Source of the DNA: Candidatus Methanodesulfokora washburnensis
GTDB lineage: Archaea; Korarchaeota; Korarchaeia; Korarchaeales; Korarchaeaceae
Assembly: GCF_003947435.1 (NCBI RefSeq)
Contig: NZ_RCOS01000062.1
Location: forward strand, 62,001 to 126,000
Reading direction: 5' to 3'
DNA: 64,000 bases
Part shown: one piece after another, positions 17,558 to 26,622 of the stretch
How positions within the stretch are numbered: position 1 is the stretch's first letter
Layout of the letters: each line of letters begins with the position of its first letter
Made by a program: the position numbers and the translations under genes
Notes under the pieces: model-generated
What the model was told of the DNA's origin: nothing
The model's database searches: none
Seen by the model: the letters and a program-made list of their open reading frames with translations, nothing else

Positions 17558-18664
17558 CTAGCTTTTGGTCCTCCTCCAGCCATATTTACTCGTGTCATAA
17601 AACGGCATCTCCGAAACAACAACATCTATCAGATCCCCTTTTACATCAACTTGAAGAGCTGTCCCCACTGAGGAGAGATCGGGTCTTAGATATGCCATCC
17701 CTATTCCTGAGTTTACAGTCGGGCTATATGTTCCGCTTGTGACATATCCGACAGCCTCTCCATTTTTTATCACTTTTGCTCCATGTCTGGGACTTCTTCT
17801 GCTAGTGCTCTTTATTCCAACCCTTATCTTATCAGGAACTCTGTTTAAAAGTGCCTCTTTTCCTATGAACTCCTTTTCATAGCTGACAACCGCTTCCAAT
17901 GCTGCCTCCTTTGGTGTGGTGCTTTCGTCCATGTCCTGGCCATATAGGCACATTCCTGCCTCCAGCCTGAGTATGTCCCTGGCCCCCAGCCCGCAGGGCT
18001 TTGCCCCTCTTTTCACAATCTCTCTGAAGAATAGGATGCCTTTTTTCACATCCCTGAATATGACCTCATATCCATCCTCCCCTGTGTATCCAGATCTGCT
18101 GACAAGAACAGGCAAGCCATTGAATGAGCTTTCAGCCATCCTGTACCTCTTTATATCGAGCTTTCCCAGAAGATCCTCAGTTATCTCCCTGCTCCTCGGT
18201 CCCTGAACTGCTACCATCACTGTCTTCATAGTTTCATCCTCTATCTCAACATCAAAGCCCCTTTCCTCCTTCACTCTGTTGAGCCAAGAGAGTATTTTAT
18301 CCCTGCTTCCAGCGTTCACAACCATGAGGAATCTGTCATCAGAAAGTCTGAAAACAGTATCATCATCCATTATGCCAGCTCTATCATTTAGTATCAGTGT
18401 GTATCTCCCTCTTCCTATCTCCACATCTACATCATTTGTGCAGACAAGCTGGAGAAATCTGAGGGAGTCCTTTCCTGATATGAAGAGCCTGCCCATGTGG
18501 GATACATCGAATACTCCTACATCATTTCTCACGGAGAGGGTCTCCTCTATTGAGCTAGTGTACTTAAGTGGCATCTCCCATCCATTGAATATTGTGAAAG
18601 TTGCACCGAGAGAGGCATGATCCTCATACAAGGGGGTCCTCAAGTGCATATTCAGCTGTGCCAC
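17558..18664 (-). CDS. gcvT: Glycine cleavage system T protein (aminomethyltransferase)
   Basis: A 368-residue tetrahydrofolate- or methanopterin-dependent aminomethyltransferase. Typical motifs are FNGWEMPLKYTSSIEE, GVFDVSHMGRLFISG, SRSGYTGEDGYEVIF and a C-terminal GYVTSGTYSPTV. No other glycine-cleavage genes are in the window. The start is GTG 18664; an ATG 15 nt in is also possible. Confidence 0.93.
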   Translation of the reverse strand: MAQLNMHLRTPLYEDHASLGATFTIFNGWEMPLKYTSSIEETLSVRNDVGVFDVSHMGRLFISGKDSLRFLQLVCTNDVDVEIGRGRYTLILNDRAGIMDDDTVFRLSDDRFLMVVNAGSRDKILSWLNRVKEERGFDVEIEDETMKTVMVAVQGPRSREITEDLLGKLDIKRYRMAESSFNGLPVLVSRSGYTGEDGYEVIFRDVKKGILFFREIVKRGAKPCGLGARDILRLEAGMCLYGQDMDESTTPKEAALEAVVSYEKEFIGKEALLNRVPDKIRVGIKSTSRRSPRHGAKVIKNGEAVGYVTSGTYSPTVNSGIGMAYLRPDLSSVGTALQVDVKGDLIDVVVSEMPFYDTSKYGWRRTKS

Positions 18665-18772
18665 AGCAAGCTCTTAACTTTATCTGAAAACGAGGGAAAC
18701 TTTTATATTTTTCCTCCAGTAATTTAATGTCTACCAACGATAACATTGTTTCTAATTGTCCGGTGATTCTAG

Positions 18773-20080
18773 ATGCTTGAGAGCGAGGGAGGCAATATAT
18801 TGTCATCTGATGTAGACCTTATATCTTACTCCTACACGATGTTCAACAACTTCAGTAAACCGGATGCCATCATAAGACCTTCTGATCCGGAGGAGGTATC
18901 ATCTATCCTGAAAAGCTTATCTGATGAGAGAAAAAAGGTGTTTGTTAGGGGAAATGGGACTTCTTTTGTGGGATGCCCGGCTGAGGGAGGAGTTCTGATA
19001 GAGACAAGGAGGATGGGTGAAATTCTCGAGATAGATGAGGAGGATCTCACAGCAACAGTTGAATCAGGAGTTCAGATCGGCAATCTCCTGAAAAATCTTC
19101 CAAAGGATCTCTTCTTCCCAATAGATCCAGATGGACTCTCCCTCTCGACATTTGGAGGGGTTATAGCAGAGGATTCAGCTTCCCCCTTATCTCTCGCATA
19201 TGGCACAGCCGGAAGCACATTGCTGGGCTTAGAAGTTGTTTTGCCAGATGGAAGCTTAATGGAGCTGGGATCAACCACAATAGGGGCTAGAGGGATTGAG
19301 AGCTTATTTATTGGAACAGAGGGATCCCTTGGTGTAATAACAAAAGTTAAGATAAGGCTTTACAGGAGACCTGAGAGACTATTGCTCTACGAAATAGATG
19401 TGCCCCATGTAGAGGATGCCATTGAGATGCACTCCCTTGTCGACGCATCTGGCATTCCATTGCTTGGATTTGAGTTCTACTACAGGGATTTATTTGAGTT
19501 GGGAGGAAAAGAGGTTAGTATGGGAGCTAGAGTTCACATGCTGCTCAAAGCACCTCAAAGAGAGGATGAAATACATAAGAAGATAGAATCCATAGCTGAA
19601 AGAGAGGGAGCCCTGAAAATCGATGTTGAGGAATATGACCCAATGTACCTCCCGAAATGGAAGGGAAGGGGATATCTGATAGAGGGATTGAAATCCACAT
19701 GCAGAACTGCTAGCTTTCTCAGCTTTACCGTGCCAAGGGACAGCATATTTGAGTCCATAAGCAGGATAGATGCAATAGGATCGAGGATGAAACTTGAGAC
19801 AGTTACCATGGTGAATCCCGGCATGAACTGGATCTTAACCGGGTTCACATATGACTTCTCTGATGAAAAAGAGATGAAAAGAGCTGAAAGAGCATTGAAA
19901 ATGGCAATAGATCAGTTATCTGAGATACAAGCTATTTTCGGTTTCGGCACAGGAACAGGAACAAATATGGCCGGTTTGAAGCTCAAAAGCCTGGATAACA
20001 GGGAGCTTTTCGAGAGAGTGAAGAGATGCATTGATCCAAACTTCATGATGAACCCTATTTTCATGCCAGAGGAGGAGTGA
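18773..20080 (+). CDS. FAD-binding oxidase, GlcD/D-lactate dehydrogenase type
   Basis: A 435-residue FAD-linked oxidoreductase of the VAO family. The FAD-binding part is at residues 1-180 (KVFVRGNGTSFVGCPAEGG, STFGGVIAEDSAS, GTEGSLGVITKVKI) and the C-terminal cap ends GFGTGTGTNMAGLK and RCIDPNFMMNP. The likely substrate is glycolate, D-lactate or another 2-hydroxyacid. It forms an operon with the Fe-S subunit that follows, as GlcD does with GlcF. Confidence 0.85.
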   Translation: MLESEGGNILSSDVDLISYSYTMFNNFSKPDAIIRPSDPEEVSSILKSLSDERKKVFVRGNGTSFVGCPAEGGVLIETRRMGEILEIDEEDLTATVESGVQIGNLLKNLPKDLFFPIDPDGLSLSTFGGVIAEDSASPLSLAYGTAGSTLLGLEVVLPDGSLMELGSTTIGARGIESLFIGTEGSLGVITKVKIRLYRRPERLLLYEIDVPHVEDAIEMHSLVDASGIPLLGFEFYYRDLFELGGKEVSMGARVHMLLKAPQREDEIHKKIESIAEREGALKIDVEEYDPMYLPKWKGRGYLIEGLKSTCRTASFLSFTVPRDSIFESISRIDAIGSRMKLETVTMVNPGMNWILTGFTYDFSDEKEMKRAERALKMAIDQLSEIQAIFGFGTGTGTNMAGLKLKSLDNRELFERVKRCIDPNFMMNPIFMPEEE

Positions 20081-20082
20081 TC

Positions 20083-21129
20083 ATGCTCTCCGAGGGAACT
20101 TGGAGGGAGATATCGAGATGCATTTCATGTGGGGCATGTAATGAGGGCTGTTCCTTGTTTCATGCATCTGAGAGAAAGGAGAGCTTGGGTCCAAGATCGA
20201 GGATTAACATTGTCAGGGCCATAAACACCAAAGTCGCACAGCTCTCAATAAACTCAATAGAGCATCTTTATCTGTGCGGCTCATGTACTGTATGCAACAA
20301 ATATTGCCCGCTGAACATAGACATAGCAGGCTTGATGATCAGGATAAGGGAGGAGCTTATCAGAGCTGGATATGTGCCTCCATACAATATAGCCCGAATG
20401 AGAAGGAACATAGAGGTAAATGATCATCCATGGGATTCTTGGGACAAGGGAAAGTGGATCCAAGTGAGGAGATCAGCCAGGCCAAAGAAACATCTTTTCT
20501 TCGCTGGATGCTGGACAACAAGGTCTCAGGATATGGCTAATTCAGCATATATGGTGGCAAAGAAAGTTGTTAAAGATGATCTAGGCCTTTTAGAATCAGC
20601 TGAACCATGTTGTGGTTATCCTCTGAAGATAGCTGGACATGTGGATGCATATAAGGAGGTTCTCATGAGAGCAAGATCCAAGATAGAGGGTTTTGAGGAC
20701 ATAGTCACTCCATGTATCTCGTGCAAAGAGAGCTTTAAGGAGTCTGGATTGAGCTCCCATTATCTCCTTGAGATGGTACCTGAGGATCTAGAGGCAATAA
20801 AGAGGAGGTCAGGAAAAGCAGCTCTTATAGGATCGTGCAGGGATTCCTTTACAGATAAGGCGAGGAACATACTAGAGATTGCCGGATATGATGTTGTTGA
20901 TCTGCCCGATTGGTGTTGCATGGACTGCGGATTTTCCCTTGCATACACGATATCTCAAGACTTGATGAAATCCGTCGCATCTAAAATCATGGAAACTGCC
21001 TCTGATCTCGGAGCAGATATGCTAGTGATTGTTGATCCATTTTCCTATTACCTTTTCTCGAGCATAGAAGGGGGAAAGATCGAGATTCGGGATATCTACA
21101 GCATCTTACTTGACTCCTTCAGGCTATAA
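20083..21129 (+). CDS. Fe-S/CCG-domain oxidoreductase subunit, GlcF-like
   Basis: A 348-residue partner of the FAD oxidase. Two [4Fe-4S] ferredoxin motifs are at the N-terminus (CISCGACNEGC and CGSCTVCNKYCPL). Two cysteine-rich CCG domains follow (FFAGCWTT with PCCGYPLK; GSCRDSF with WCCMDCGFS), as in GlcF and heterodisulfide reductase subunits. It would pass electrons from the flavin to a membrane carrier. AGGAGGAGTGA favours ATG 20083 over the track GTG 20077. Confidence 0.85.
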   Translation: MLSEGTWREISRCISCGACNEGCSLFHASERKESLGPRSRINIVRAINTKVAQLSINSIEHLYLCGSCTVCNKYCPLNIDIAGLMIRIREELIRAGYVPPYNIARMRRNIEVNDHPWDSWDKGKWIQVRRSARPKKHLFFAGCWTTRSQDMANSAYMVAKKVVKDDLGLLESAEPCCGYPLKIAGHVDAYKEVLMRARSKIEGFEDIVTPCISCKESFKESGLSSHYLLEMVPEDLEAIKRRSGKAALIGSCRDSFTDKARNILEIAGYDVVDLPDWCCMDCGFSLAYTISQDLMKSVASKIMETASDLGADMLVIVDPFSYYLFSSIEGGKIEIRDIYSILLDSFRL

Positions 21130-21133
21130 ATCT

Positions 21134-22504
21134 TTAAACTTCTCCTGATAGACCTTTATGAGGATATATCTTTTCCATCCTCTTAATTGCAGGATATGGA
21201 ATAGGTAAGCCCACTCCTATGTATATAACACCCTTTTTATCTTGATGTCTTAAAATTCCCGTGGCATCGAACAGGATCAAGTTATCCTTCCCAGAAAGGG
21301 ATCTTATTCTGGATATCTCGAGATCTCTGAACTCTGGATGACCTACCAGAAGAGCAACACAATCCGATCCAGATATTGCTTCCTCTATGCTCCCTGCCCT
21401 AGCTCCCCCAAATGTCTCATCTGATCTGGGATCGTACACCACCACATCATATCCTTTCTCTAAGAAGAACTTTATGAATTTCTCCGATGGGCTCTCCCTT
21501 GTGTCGGATACCCCTTCCTTGTATGTGACACCTAGGACAGCTATCCTCCTTCTTCCATTGCACCCAACGAGATCCATGACCTCGTGAACTATTCTAGCAT
21601 ATCTGTAGGGGCCGGAATCATTCACATTTCTGGCCTCAAATATCATGAGGGGCTCATATCCCAACTTCCTCCCAGCATGATAGAGAAAGAGAGGATCCTT
21701 TGTCAGGCAGGGTCCTCCAACTCCCAGTCCAGCTCTTAGGAGATTAACTCTTGGGTGTCTGTTTGCAAGCTCCATGACCTCCCAGAAGTCTACCCCGAGC
21801 AATTCGCATATTCTGGCAACCTCATTGGAGAAAGCTATGTTCACATCCCTGTATGCATTTTCCACCAATTTGACTACCTCTGCTGTCCTGAAGGATGTGT
21901 GAACTATGTCTCCCCTGATAAAAAGCCTGTAAAGATCCTCTGCAGCTCTTGCTGCCTCAAGAGAGTCAGCTCCTATTATCCTAGTGTTTCCAGTTATCTC
22001 CTCTATCAATCTGCCGGGCAGTGCCCTCTCAGGGCAGTATGCTATCATCAGATCGCTTCTCTCCTCCTGCTTGAGCCAGTTCATTATCATCCCACTTGAG
22101 CCCGGAGGAAGCGTGCTCTCCACAACTATCAGCCCATTTTTTCCCACATAACGGGCTGCTGTCCTTATTGCATCCTCTAAAAAGCTCAGATCCGGATTTC
22201 CATCCGAGAACTTTGGTGTTGGAACGGCTATTATTGCTGCATCTATCCCCATTAAGTCCTCTTTTTTGTAACTCGGCCTGTATTTTCCGGTCGATATCGC
22301 CTTTTTCAGAAGGTCTTTCAGATCCCTCTCATTTAATCTTGTTATTCCCTTTCTGAGCTCCTCAACGAGCGATCTATCCACATCATATCCAACTACCTCT
22401 ACGCCAGAGTTAGCTAAGAGGACAGCTATTGGCAAGCCTATGTATCCCTGACCGATCACTCCAACTCTTCTGAACCTCAATTGCCACACCACATTCACAT
22501 GCAT
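21134..22504 (-). CDS. UDP-N-acetyl-D-mannosamine dehydrogenase-like nucleotide-sugar dehydrogenase
   Basis: A 456-residue NAD-dependent UDP-sugar dehydrogenase. The NAD site is GVIGQGYIGLPIAVLLA, and the catalytic cysteine is in GVGGPCLTKDPLFLY. The C-terminal UDP-binding domain holds VLGVTYKEGVSDTRESP. The closest role is the WecC-type conversion of UDP-ManNAc to the uronic acid for surface glycans or N-glycosylation; a UDP-glucose enzyme cannot be excluded. It stands alone, converging on the oxidase operon. Confidence 0.85.
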   Translation of the reverse strand: MHVNVVWQLRFRRVGVIGQGYIGLPIAVLLANSGVEVVGYDVDRSLVEELRKGITRLNERDLKDLLKKAISTGKYRPSYKKEDLMGIDAAIIAVPTPKFSDGNPDLSFLEDAIRTAARYVGKNGLIVVESTLPPGSSGMIMNWLKQEERSDLMIAYCPERALPGRLIEEITGNTRIIGADSLEAARAAEDLYRLFIRGDIVHTSFRTAEVVKLVENAYRDVNIAFSNEVARICELLGVDFWEVMELANRHPRVNLLRAGLGVGGPCLTKDPLFLYHAGRKLGYEPLMIFEARNVNDSGPYRYARIVHEVMDLVGCNGRRRIAVLGVTYKEGVSDTRESPSEKFIKFFLEKGYDVVVYDPRSDETFGGARAGSIEEAISGSDCVALLVGHPEFRDLEISRIRSLSGKDNLILFDATGILRHQDKKGVIYIGVGLPIPYPAIKRMEKIYPHKGLSGEV

Positions 22505-22778
22505 CCTCGAGTAGAAAAGCCCTTCTGATGGAATTGTTGAAATCGAGGAAAATGACCATGAAAGATCTCAAAACCCATAGTTTTATAACTTAGTTCAGCC
22601 TGTGCATGTGATTGTTGCTGCTGATAGTTTTTGGGGAGAGATAACATAATTCTTGGAATGAGGAACAAAACTGCTTAGCAAGACTTCGAAGAGGCAAAAG
22701 ATGAAGCAGTTATCTTAAGGGATATCTAAAATTTGCTTAAAGAGATAACTCAGGATTCCTTTCAATTTGATAGAGAGA
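22505..22778. other. Intergenic stretch without a recognisable gene
   Basis: AT-rich spacer between S17e and the nucleotide-sugar dehydrogenase. Six-frame reading gives only short broken frames. I see no tRNA, C/D box pair or strong hairpin. Confidence 0.4.
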
Positions 22779-22982
22779 TTAGACTAGGGTTCCTCTTATC
22801 TCCCTGACCTTCAGCCTTGTTATATGGCCTGCTATTCTGTTCCTGTACACCTTTGACTTTATTTCAGCTATCTCATTGAGAATCCTTTTATTGTGCTCAA
22901 AATCCGTTGTCCACAGGTCAGAGTACTCCTTCACCAGCTTGTATGCGATCCTCTTTATGTTCTTCTCCTTTACTGTTCCCAT
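22779..22982 (-). CDS. rps17e: 30S ribosomal protein S17e (eS17)
   Basis: A 67-residue archaeal/eukaryal ribosomal protein. It starts GTVKEKNIKRIAYKLV and contains the family signature FEHNKRILNEIAEI followed by RNRIAGHITRL. GGTGGTGAC lies just before the ATG. Monocistronic as far as can be seen. Confidence 0.92.
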   Translation of the reverse strand: MGTVKEKNIKRIAYKLVKEYSDLWTTDFEHNKRILNEIAEIKSKVYRNRIAGHITRLKVREIRGTLV

Positions 22983-23132
22983 GTCACCACCTGCTACTGC
23001 ACGCCCCTACTGTCTAAGCAGTATTTAACTTTTAATGTCCATGGGAGCTTCTATTTGTCAAGAATTTTTAAAAATAATAATTTAAATTTCATCTAAAGCA
23101 AAGCTTTTTAGAAAGTTATGATCGTTTAACGT

Positions 23133-23591
23133 GTGAGAAACTCTGATATAACACCAGGACTGCAGGAATACCTTACATCAATATATAGACTGAAGAAAAG
23201 CGGGAAAAAGGAGATTAGAATAGGAGATCTTGCCAGAGAGAGAAATGTGAGGCTTCCTAGTGTGACAGGTGCGATGAAAAGGCTCGCCAAGATGAACTTA
23301 GTCAAGTATAGCAGATATGGAAGCATTGAGCTAACGGAGGATGGGGAGAGAATAGCAGAAGTTCTGGACAGAATAGAGAGGGATTTCTACTCATTCCTTG
23401 TGAACTTTCTTGGTGTGCCGGAGGATGAGGCCAGAGAGGAGGCATGCCATGTGGAGCATGGGGTAAACGTGGAGACAGCTAAAAGGCTGGTTGCATTCAT
23501 GGATTATCTGAACAAATGCCTACCGGAGGAGGAGAGAAGAAGGATAAAGGAGTATATTGAGGAAAGAGCAGATCTGAAGTGTAGTACTTAA
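23133..23591 (+). CDS. DtxR/MntR-type metal-dependent transcriptional regulator
   Basis: A 152-residue protein with a winged helix (EYLTSIYRLKKSGKKEIRIG, VRLPSVTGAMKRLAKMNLV) and a dimerisation/metal-binding domain with the EACHVEHG pattern. It lacks the C-terminal SH3-like domain of DtxR, so it resembles the short MntR type. It probably represses metal uptake when iron or manganese is plentiful. The start is GTG with an AT-rich box about 25 nt upstream, so it may be leaderless. A ferredoxin gene follows 67 bp later. Confidence 0.85.
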   Translation: MRNSDITPGLQEYLTSIYRLKKSGKKEIRIGDLARERNVRLPSVTGAMKRLAKMNLVKYSRYGSIELTEDGERIAEVLDRIERDFYSFLVNFLGVPEDEAREEACHVEHGVNVETAKRLVAFMDYLNKCLPEEERRRIKEYIEERADLKCST

Positions 23592-23658
23592 CTGTGAAGC
23601 ATATTTGCAGCAAGAAAAAGTTAAAATATTTATCCCAGCAATGAGCGGTGGTGATCAT

Positions 23659-23886
23659 ATGGCCAAGTACAAGATAGTTCAGGATAGAGAGAGCTGCATA
23701 GCTGATGGTGTTTGTGCATCCCTTTGCCCCGATAACTGGTACATAGCTGATGATGGTCTTGCCTCTCCAGTCAAGACGGAGCTGGATGACCTGGGATGCA
23801 ACATGGATGCTGCGCAGGCCTGTCCTGTGAATATAATTCACATATATGAGATAAAGGAGGATGGGTCTCAGAAACAGCTGATATGA
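23659..23886 (+). CDS. Single-cluster ferredoxin, Pyrococcus type
   Basis: A 75-residue ferredoxin with CIADGVCASLCPDNW and CNMDAAQACPV. The second usual cysteine of the first motif is Asp (CxxDxxCxxxCP), as in Pyrococcus furiosus ferredoxin, whose cluster converts easily between [4Fe-4S] and [3Fe-4S]. GGTGGTGATCAT places the start at ATG 23659, not the longer track ORF. A T-rich terminator follows the stop. Confidence 0.93.
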   Translation: MAKYKIVQDRESCIADGVCASLCPDNWYIADDGLASPVKTELDDLGCNMDAAQACPVNIIHIYEIKEDGSQKQLI

Positions 23887-23905
23887 CCCTCTCTTTTTTA
23901 TTTTT
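23887..23905 (+). terminator. T-rich terminator after ferredoxin
   Basis: CCCTCTCTTTTTTATTTTT directly follows the ferredoxin stop codon. Such T-tracts end transcription in archaea without needing a hairpin. Confidence 0.45.
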
Positions 23906-23963
23906 GCGCTCAGAGTGAGTTGGGCACCTCACTCATCGGTCGATGCTCGTATCATCATCGCGC
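23906..23963 (-). ncRNA. Candidate C/D box guide sRNA
   Basis: On the minus strand, a 58-nt segment reads GCGC, then a perfect C box (GATGATGA), 38 nt containing a possible C'-like GATGA, then a perfect D box (CTGA), then GCGC. The two GCGC ends pair as a short terminal stem. Size and box order fit an archaeal 2'-O-methylation guide. The candidate antisense element next to the D box is the roughly 12 nt GCCCAACTCACT. The D' box is not clear. An internal perfect hairpin (GAGTGAG/CTCACTC) is an alternative explanation. Confidence 0.5.
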
Positions 23964-23970
23964 ATTATGA

Positions 23971-24002
23971 GCTGCCCACAGCTGAGCCTGTGGGCTTCCA
24001 GC
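23971..24002. other. Strong GC-rich hairpin beside the sRNA candidate
   Basis: GCTG-CCCACAG, loop CTGAGC, CTGTGGG-CTTC-CAGC forms an 11-bp interrupted stem in otherwise AT-rich DNA, followed by the GC-rich CCCGGGGAGGGGG. It lies in a 295-bp gap with no ORF, between two T-rich tracts. It may be part of a second small RNA; its strand cannot be told. Confidence 0.35.
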
Positions 24003-24181
24003 ATTTGCCCGGGGAGGGGGAACATCCCAAAGCAACAGGACTTTCTTATTTTTAAGCTTTTCACCACTTACTATGAATAGCGTGGTTTTTCCGGCGAAAT
24101 TTGATAATAGCTATAACTGTTATAAAGCTTGAATCAAGATTGTTTTTAAGATGCACTGACCAAAGGGATAGGAGGTGGTCC

Positions 24182-25654
24182 TTGATAGAAGTTCCTTATG
24201 CAACTGTTGCGCAGAGGCTTATGGCCGGTATCATAGATCTCATGATAATCTCCGTCATCAGCATGCCTATATTCATTTTTACGGCCAAATACTCTCTTTT
24301 TGTGCAGTTCTCTTTAGCGACATCCTCTGCTGTTGTGCTGACGACTCTATATTATTCGCTGACCGAGGGAGCTCTTTCAACAAGTCCTGGAAAAAAGATG
24401 ATGAACTTATATATCCTAGATTCTGACTCCTTTAGGCCAATTAGTTACAGACAGGCACTTGTGAGGAACATAATCAGGATGGCAGACGCCTCCCTTCTCT
24501 ACCTTCCCATGGTGCTGAACAAGGACAAGAGGAGAATCGGCGATGGAGCAGCTGGAACCATTGTTGTCTCAAAGAGGAGGCTTTCTGTAAGAGTAATAAG
24601 CCCTGAGGAGTACAAAAAGAGGAAAATGGTAGAAGGTGGAGCATATTCAATGGATTTAGCTGTTGCTGAAGCCCTTATAGATAAGATAAAGGAGAAAGCA
24701 AGTACATTTCCAGCAGAAAAACTGGAAAATACAATAAAGTATATAGAAAGGGGGGTAAAAATCGATGAGATAAAGAGGAGATCTATGGAGACAATTGGCA
24801 GCGATGATCCATGCTCCATTTTAGCTTTTTCTGTGCTGGCTGGATACATCCCAGCAAGAAGTATTCTCTCTCAGCAGGACTTCGTCGATATACTGGAAAA
24901 AGCATCCCTATTTGCCTTTTCCCAAGAGGAAAGACGATCCCTTTCCATCAAAGCAGGAGTGCTCAGGGGAATAGATGAAGCTGAGAGATATACCAAGCCC
25001 TTTAGACTTAACATTCTTTTGAGGTCAATGTGGGACTCTCCAAGGCTGTTCAGGGAGATAACACCGTTCTTTCTGGCATCTTTTTTCATCCTGTTGTTTT
25101 CAGCATTCTTTGCCATGTGGATGCCGAGCGATATAGTGAGCCAGCTGAAGGAGCTCATGGGAAAAGAGAACATAAGCATGCCAGGTCCATTTGTAACAGC
25201 GATTATGATAATTTTAAATAATATTAAAGTATGGTTGCTTTTGTATGGAGGAGGTCCCCTTATCATAGCCTCCCCTTCCGTTACAGCGATTAACGGAGTG
25301 ATACTGGGCAGCGTGGGAGGTCTGCTAATGAGAGAGGGCAGAGCCCTTGATTTCCTCTCCGCGGTGCTCCCACATGGCGTGATGGAGGTGACAGCCATAC
25401 TGATAGCAAGCTCTATCGGCATAAAGATGGGCCTCTCATTGATATTTCCTGGAGAAAAAAGCAGATATGAGTCATTAAAGGAGGTGGCAATGAGATATTC
25501 TGATTTAGTAGTGCTATCTGCAGTCCTCTTGTTTATAGCAGGATTTGTGGAAGCATTCATAACTCCCATTTTAATGCATGAACACAGCATAGCTATAACT
25601 GTATCAATATTAGAGATTATAGTCCTTTATTTATTTTTATTAAAATCTAAGTAG
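24182..25654 (+). CDS. RDD domain-SpoIIM domain fusion membrane protein
   Basis: About 490 residues. The N-terminal RDD domain has the motif QRLMAGIIDLMI and several helices (about residues 10-135). A soluble helical linker follows (about 150-300). The C-terminal part resembles stage II sporulation protein M/DUF95 integral membrane proteins, with PHGVMEVTAILIASSIGIKM. The function is unknown; in prokaryotes both families are membrane proteins often linked with AAA/vWA modules. AGGAGGTGG before TTG 24182 marks a later start than the track (24101). It overlaps the convergent prenyltransferase by 8 bp. Confidence 0.75.
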   Translation: MIEVPYATVAQRLMAGIIDLMIISVISMPIFIFTAKYSLFVQFSLATSSAVVLTTLYYSLTEGALSTSPGKKMMNLYILDSDSFRPISYRQALVRNIIRMADASLLYLPMVLNKDKRRIGDGAAGTIVVSKRRLSVRVISPEEYKKRKMVEGGAYSMDLAVAEALIDKIKEKASTFPAEKLENTIKYIERGVKIDEIKRRSMETIGSDDPCSILAFSVLAGYIPARSILSQQDFVDILEKASLFAFSQEERRSLSIKAGVLRGIDEAERYTKPFRLNILLRSMWDSPRLFREITPFFLASFFILLFSAFFAMWMPSDIVSQLKELMGKENISMPGPFVTAIMIILNNIKVWLLLYGGGPLIIASPSVTAINGVILGSVGGLLMREGRALDFLSAVLPHGVMEVTAILIASSIGIKMGLSLIFPGEKSRYESLKEVAMRYSDLVVLSAVLLFIAGFVEAFITPILMHEHSIAITVSILEIIVLYLFLLKSK

Positions 25655-26471
25655 ATATATAAGAAAACAATAAGCTCAGCACTTCTGTTGCCCTAGAGGA
25701 GGGAAGTTTTTCAAGGATATAGATAGTCTCCTCCCTTATCTCGTCTATCTTCCTCGATATAACAGTCCTGGGATCTGAAGAATCTATTAGATGGGATAGC
25801 TCCTCTTTTCTCTCCCAATCGTTGAGGTCGTCTCTCATCTGGTATATCAGGCCCATGTTCCTTCCTATCAATGCAAGATCCTCGGCCAGCCTTTCCTTTG
25901 CGGAGAGCATGCCGCCTATCCTCAGGGCTGTCTCAAAAAGTATTGCTGTCTTTCCATATATTATATCCATATATCTCTCAAATGATATTATCTCCTTTTT
26001 TCTAACTAATTGACTCTCCTCAGCCTCCTTCTCGCTCATGAGCCTCGTTGCAGCAGCGACTATATCGCTTATATCGCAGCCATACATCGAGCTTATCCTC
26101 AGAACAATTGATAAAATGAAATCAGCTATCAATATGGAGAGCTCCAGCCCATATCTCCTGTGAAAGGAGGGAAATCCCCTCCTAGATTGATCTCCATCTA
26201 TTATATCATCATGTATTAAGGATGCTGTGTGCAGAAGTTCCACCATTGCAGCTGCAGGATCCGGATCTCTTCTGGGCCCGCCTATCTCATTTCCCAGGTA
26301 GAGGAGCACAGGTCTTATCATCTTTCCTCCTCTTGTTGCCTCGAGAAGTGGTTCATAGAAGATGGATCCTCTGTATTCGGAGAGCACGTTAAGCAATGCT
26401 CTTGATCCCCTGTTGACGTATGGAGATATGAGCTCTTTTACCCTTTCCTCAAGCTGAGCGCTGTAGATCAA
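25647..26471 (-). CDS. Geranylgeranyl/farnesyl diphosphate synthase (polyprenyl synthetase family)
   Basis: About 275 residues; makes the C20 (or C15/C20) prenyl diphosphate for archaeal membrane lipids. First aspartate-rich motif LIHDDIIDGDQSRRG, second QMRDDLNDWERKEE, with the KTAILFE motif between. The track start is GTG 26480; the GGTG just upstream places TTG 26471 equally well. It complements HMGS and the UbiA-type enzyme elsewhere in the window. Confidence 0.88.
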   Translation of the reverse strand: MIYSAQLEERVKELISPYVNRGSRALLNVLSEYRGSIFYEPLLEATRGGKMIRPVLLYLGNEIGGPRRDPDPAAAMVELLHTASLIHDDIIDGDQSRRGFPSFHRRYGLELSILIADFILSIVLRISSMYGCDISDIVAAATRLMSEKEAEESQLVRKKEIISFERYMDIIYGKTAILFETALRIGGMLSAKERLAEDLALIGRNMGLIYQMRDDLNDWERKEELSHLIDSSDPRTVISRKIDEIREETIYILEKLPSSRATEVLSLLFSYIST

Positions 26472-26540
26472 ATTCCACACCTATCCCCTTGCCACCAGAG
26501 ATCTTAATAATAATTTCTTCATTTTATAACATGATATTTT

Positions 26541-26550
26541 CTTTTATACC
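26541..26550 (+). promoter_or_regulatory. Probable TATA box of the EF-1alpha operon
   Basis: CTTTTATACC lies about 75 bp before ATG 26623 in AT-rich DNA and is the best TATA-like element in the gap. It would give a leader of roughly 45-50 nt containing GAGGTG before the start codon. Confidence 0.4.
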
Positions 26551-26622
26551 TTTCCACAAAGGTTAAAAATGTGGGCACTGCCTATCGCTGGGAAAAGTTG
26601 GTGATTGTGAAGAGGTGTCTGG

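Noticed and set aside
22505-22778. Possible small gene or PIN-like remnant
   Set aside because: Only short broken frames; nothing I could defend as coding.
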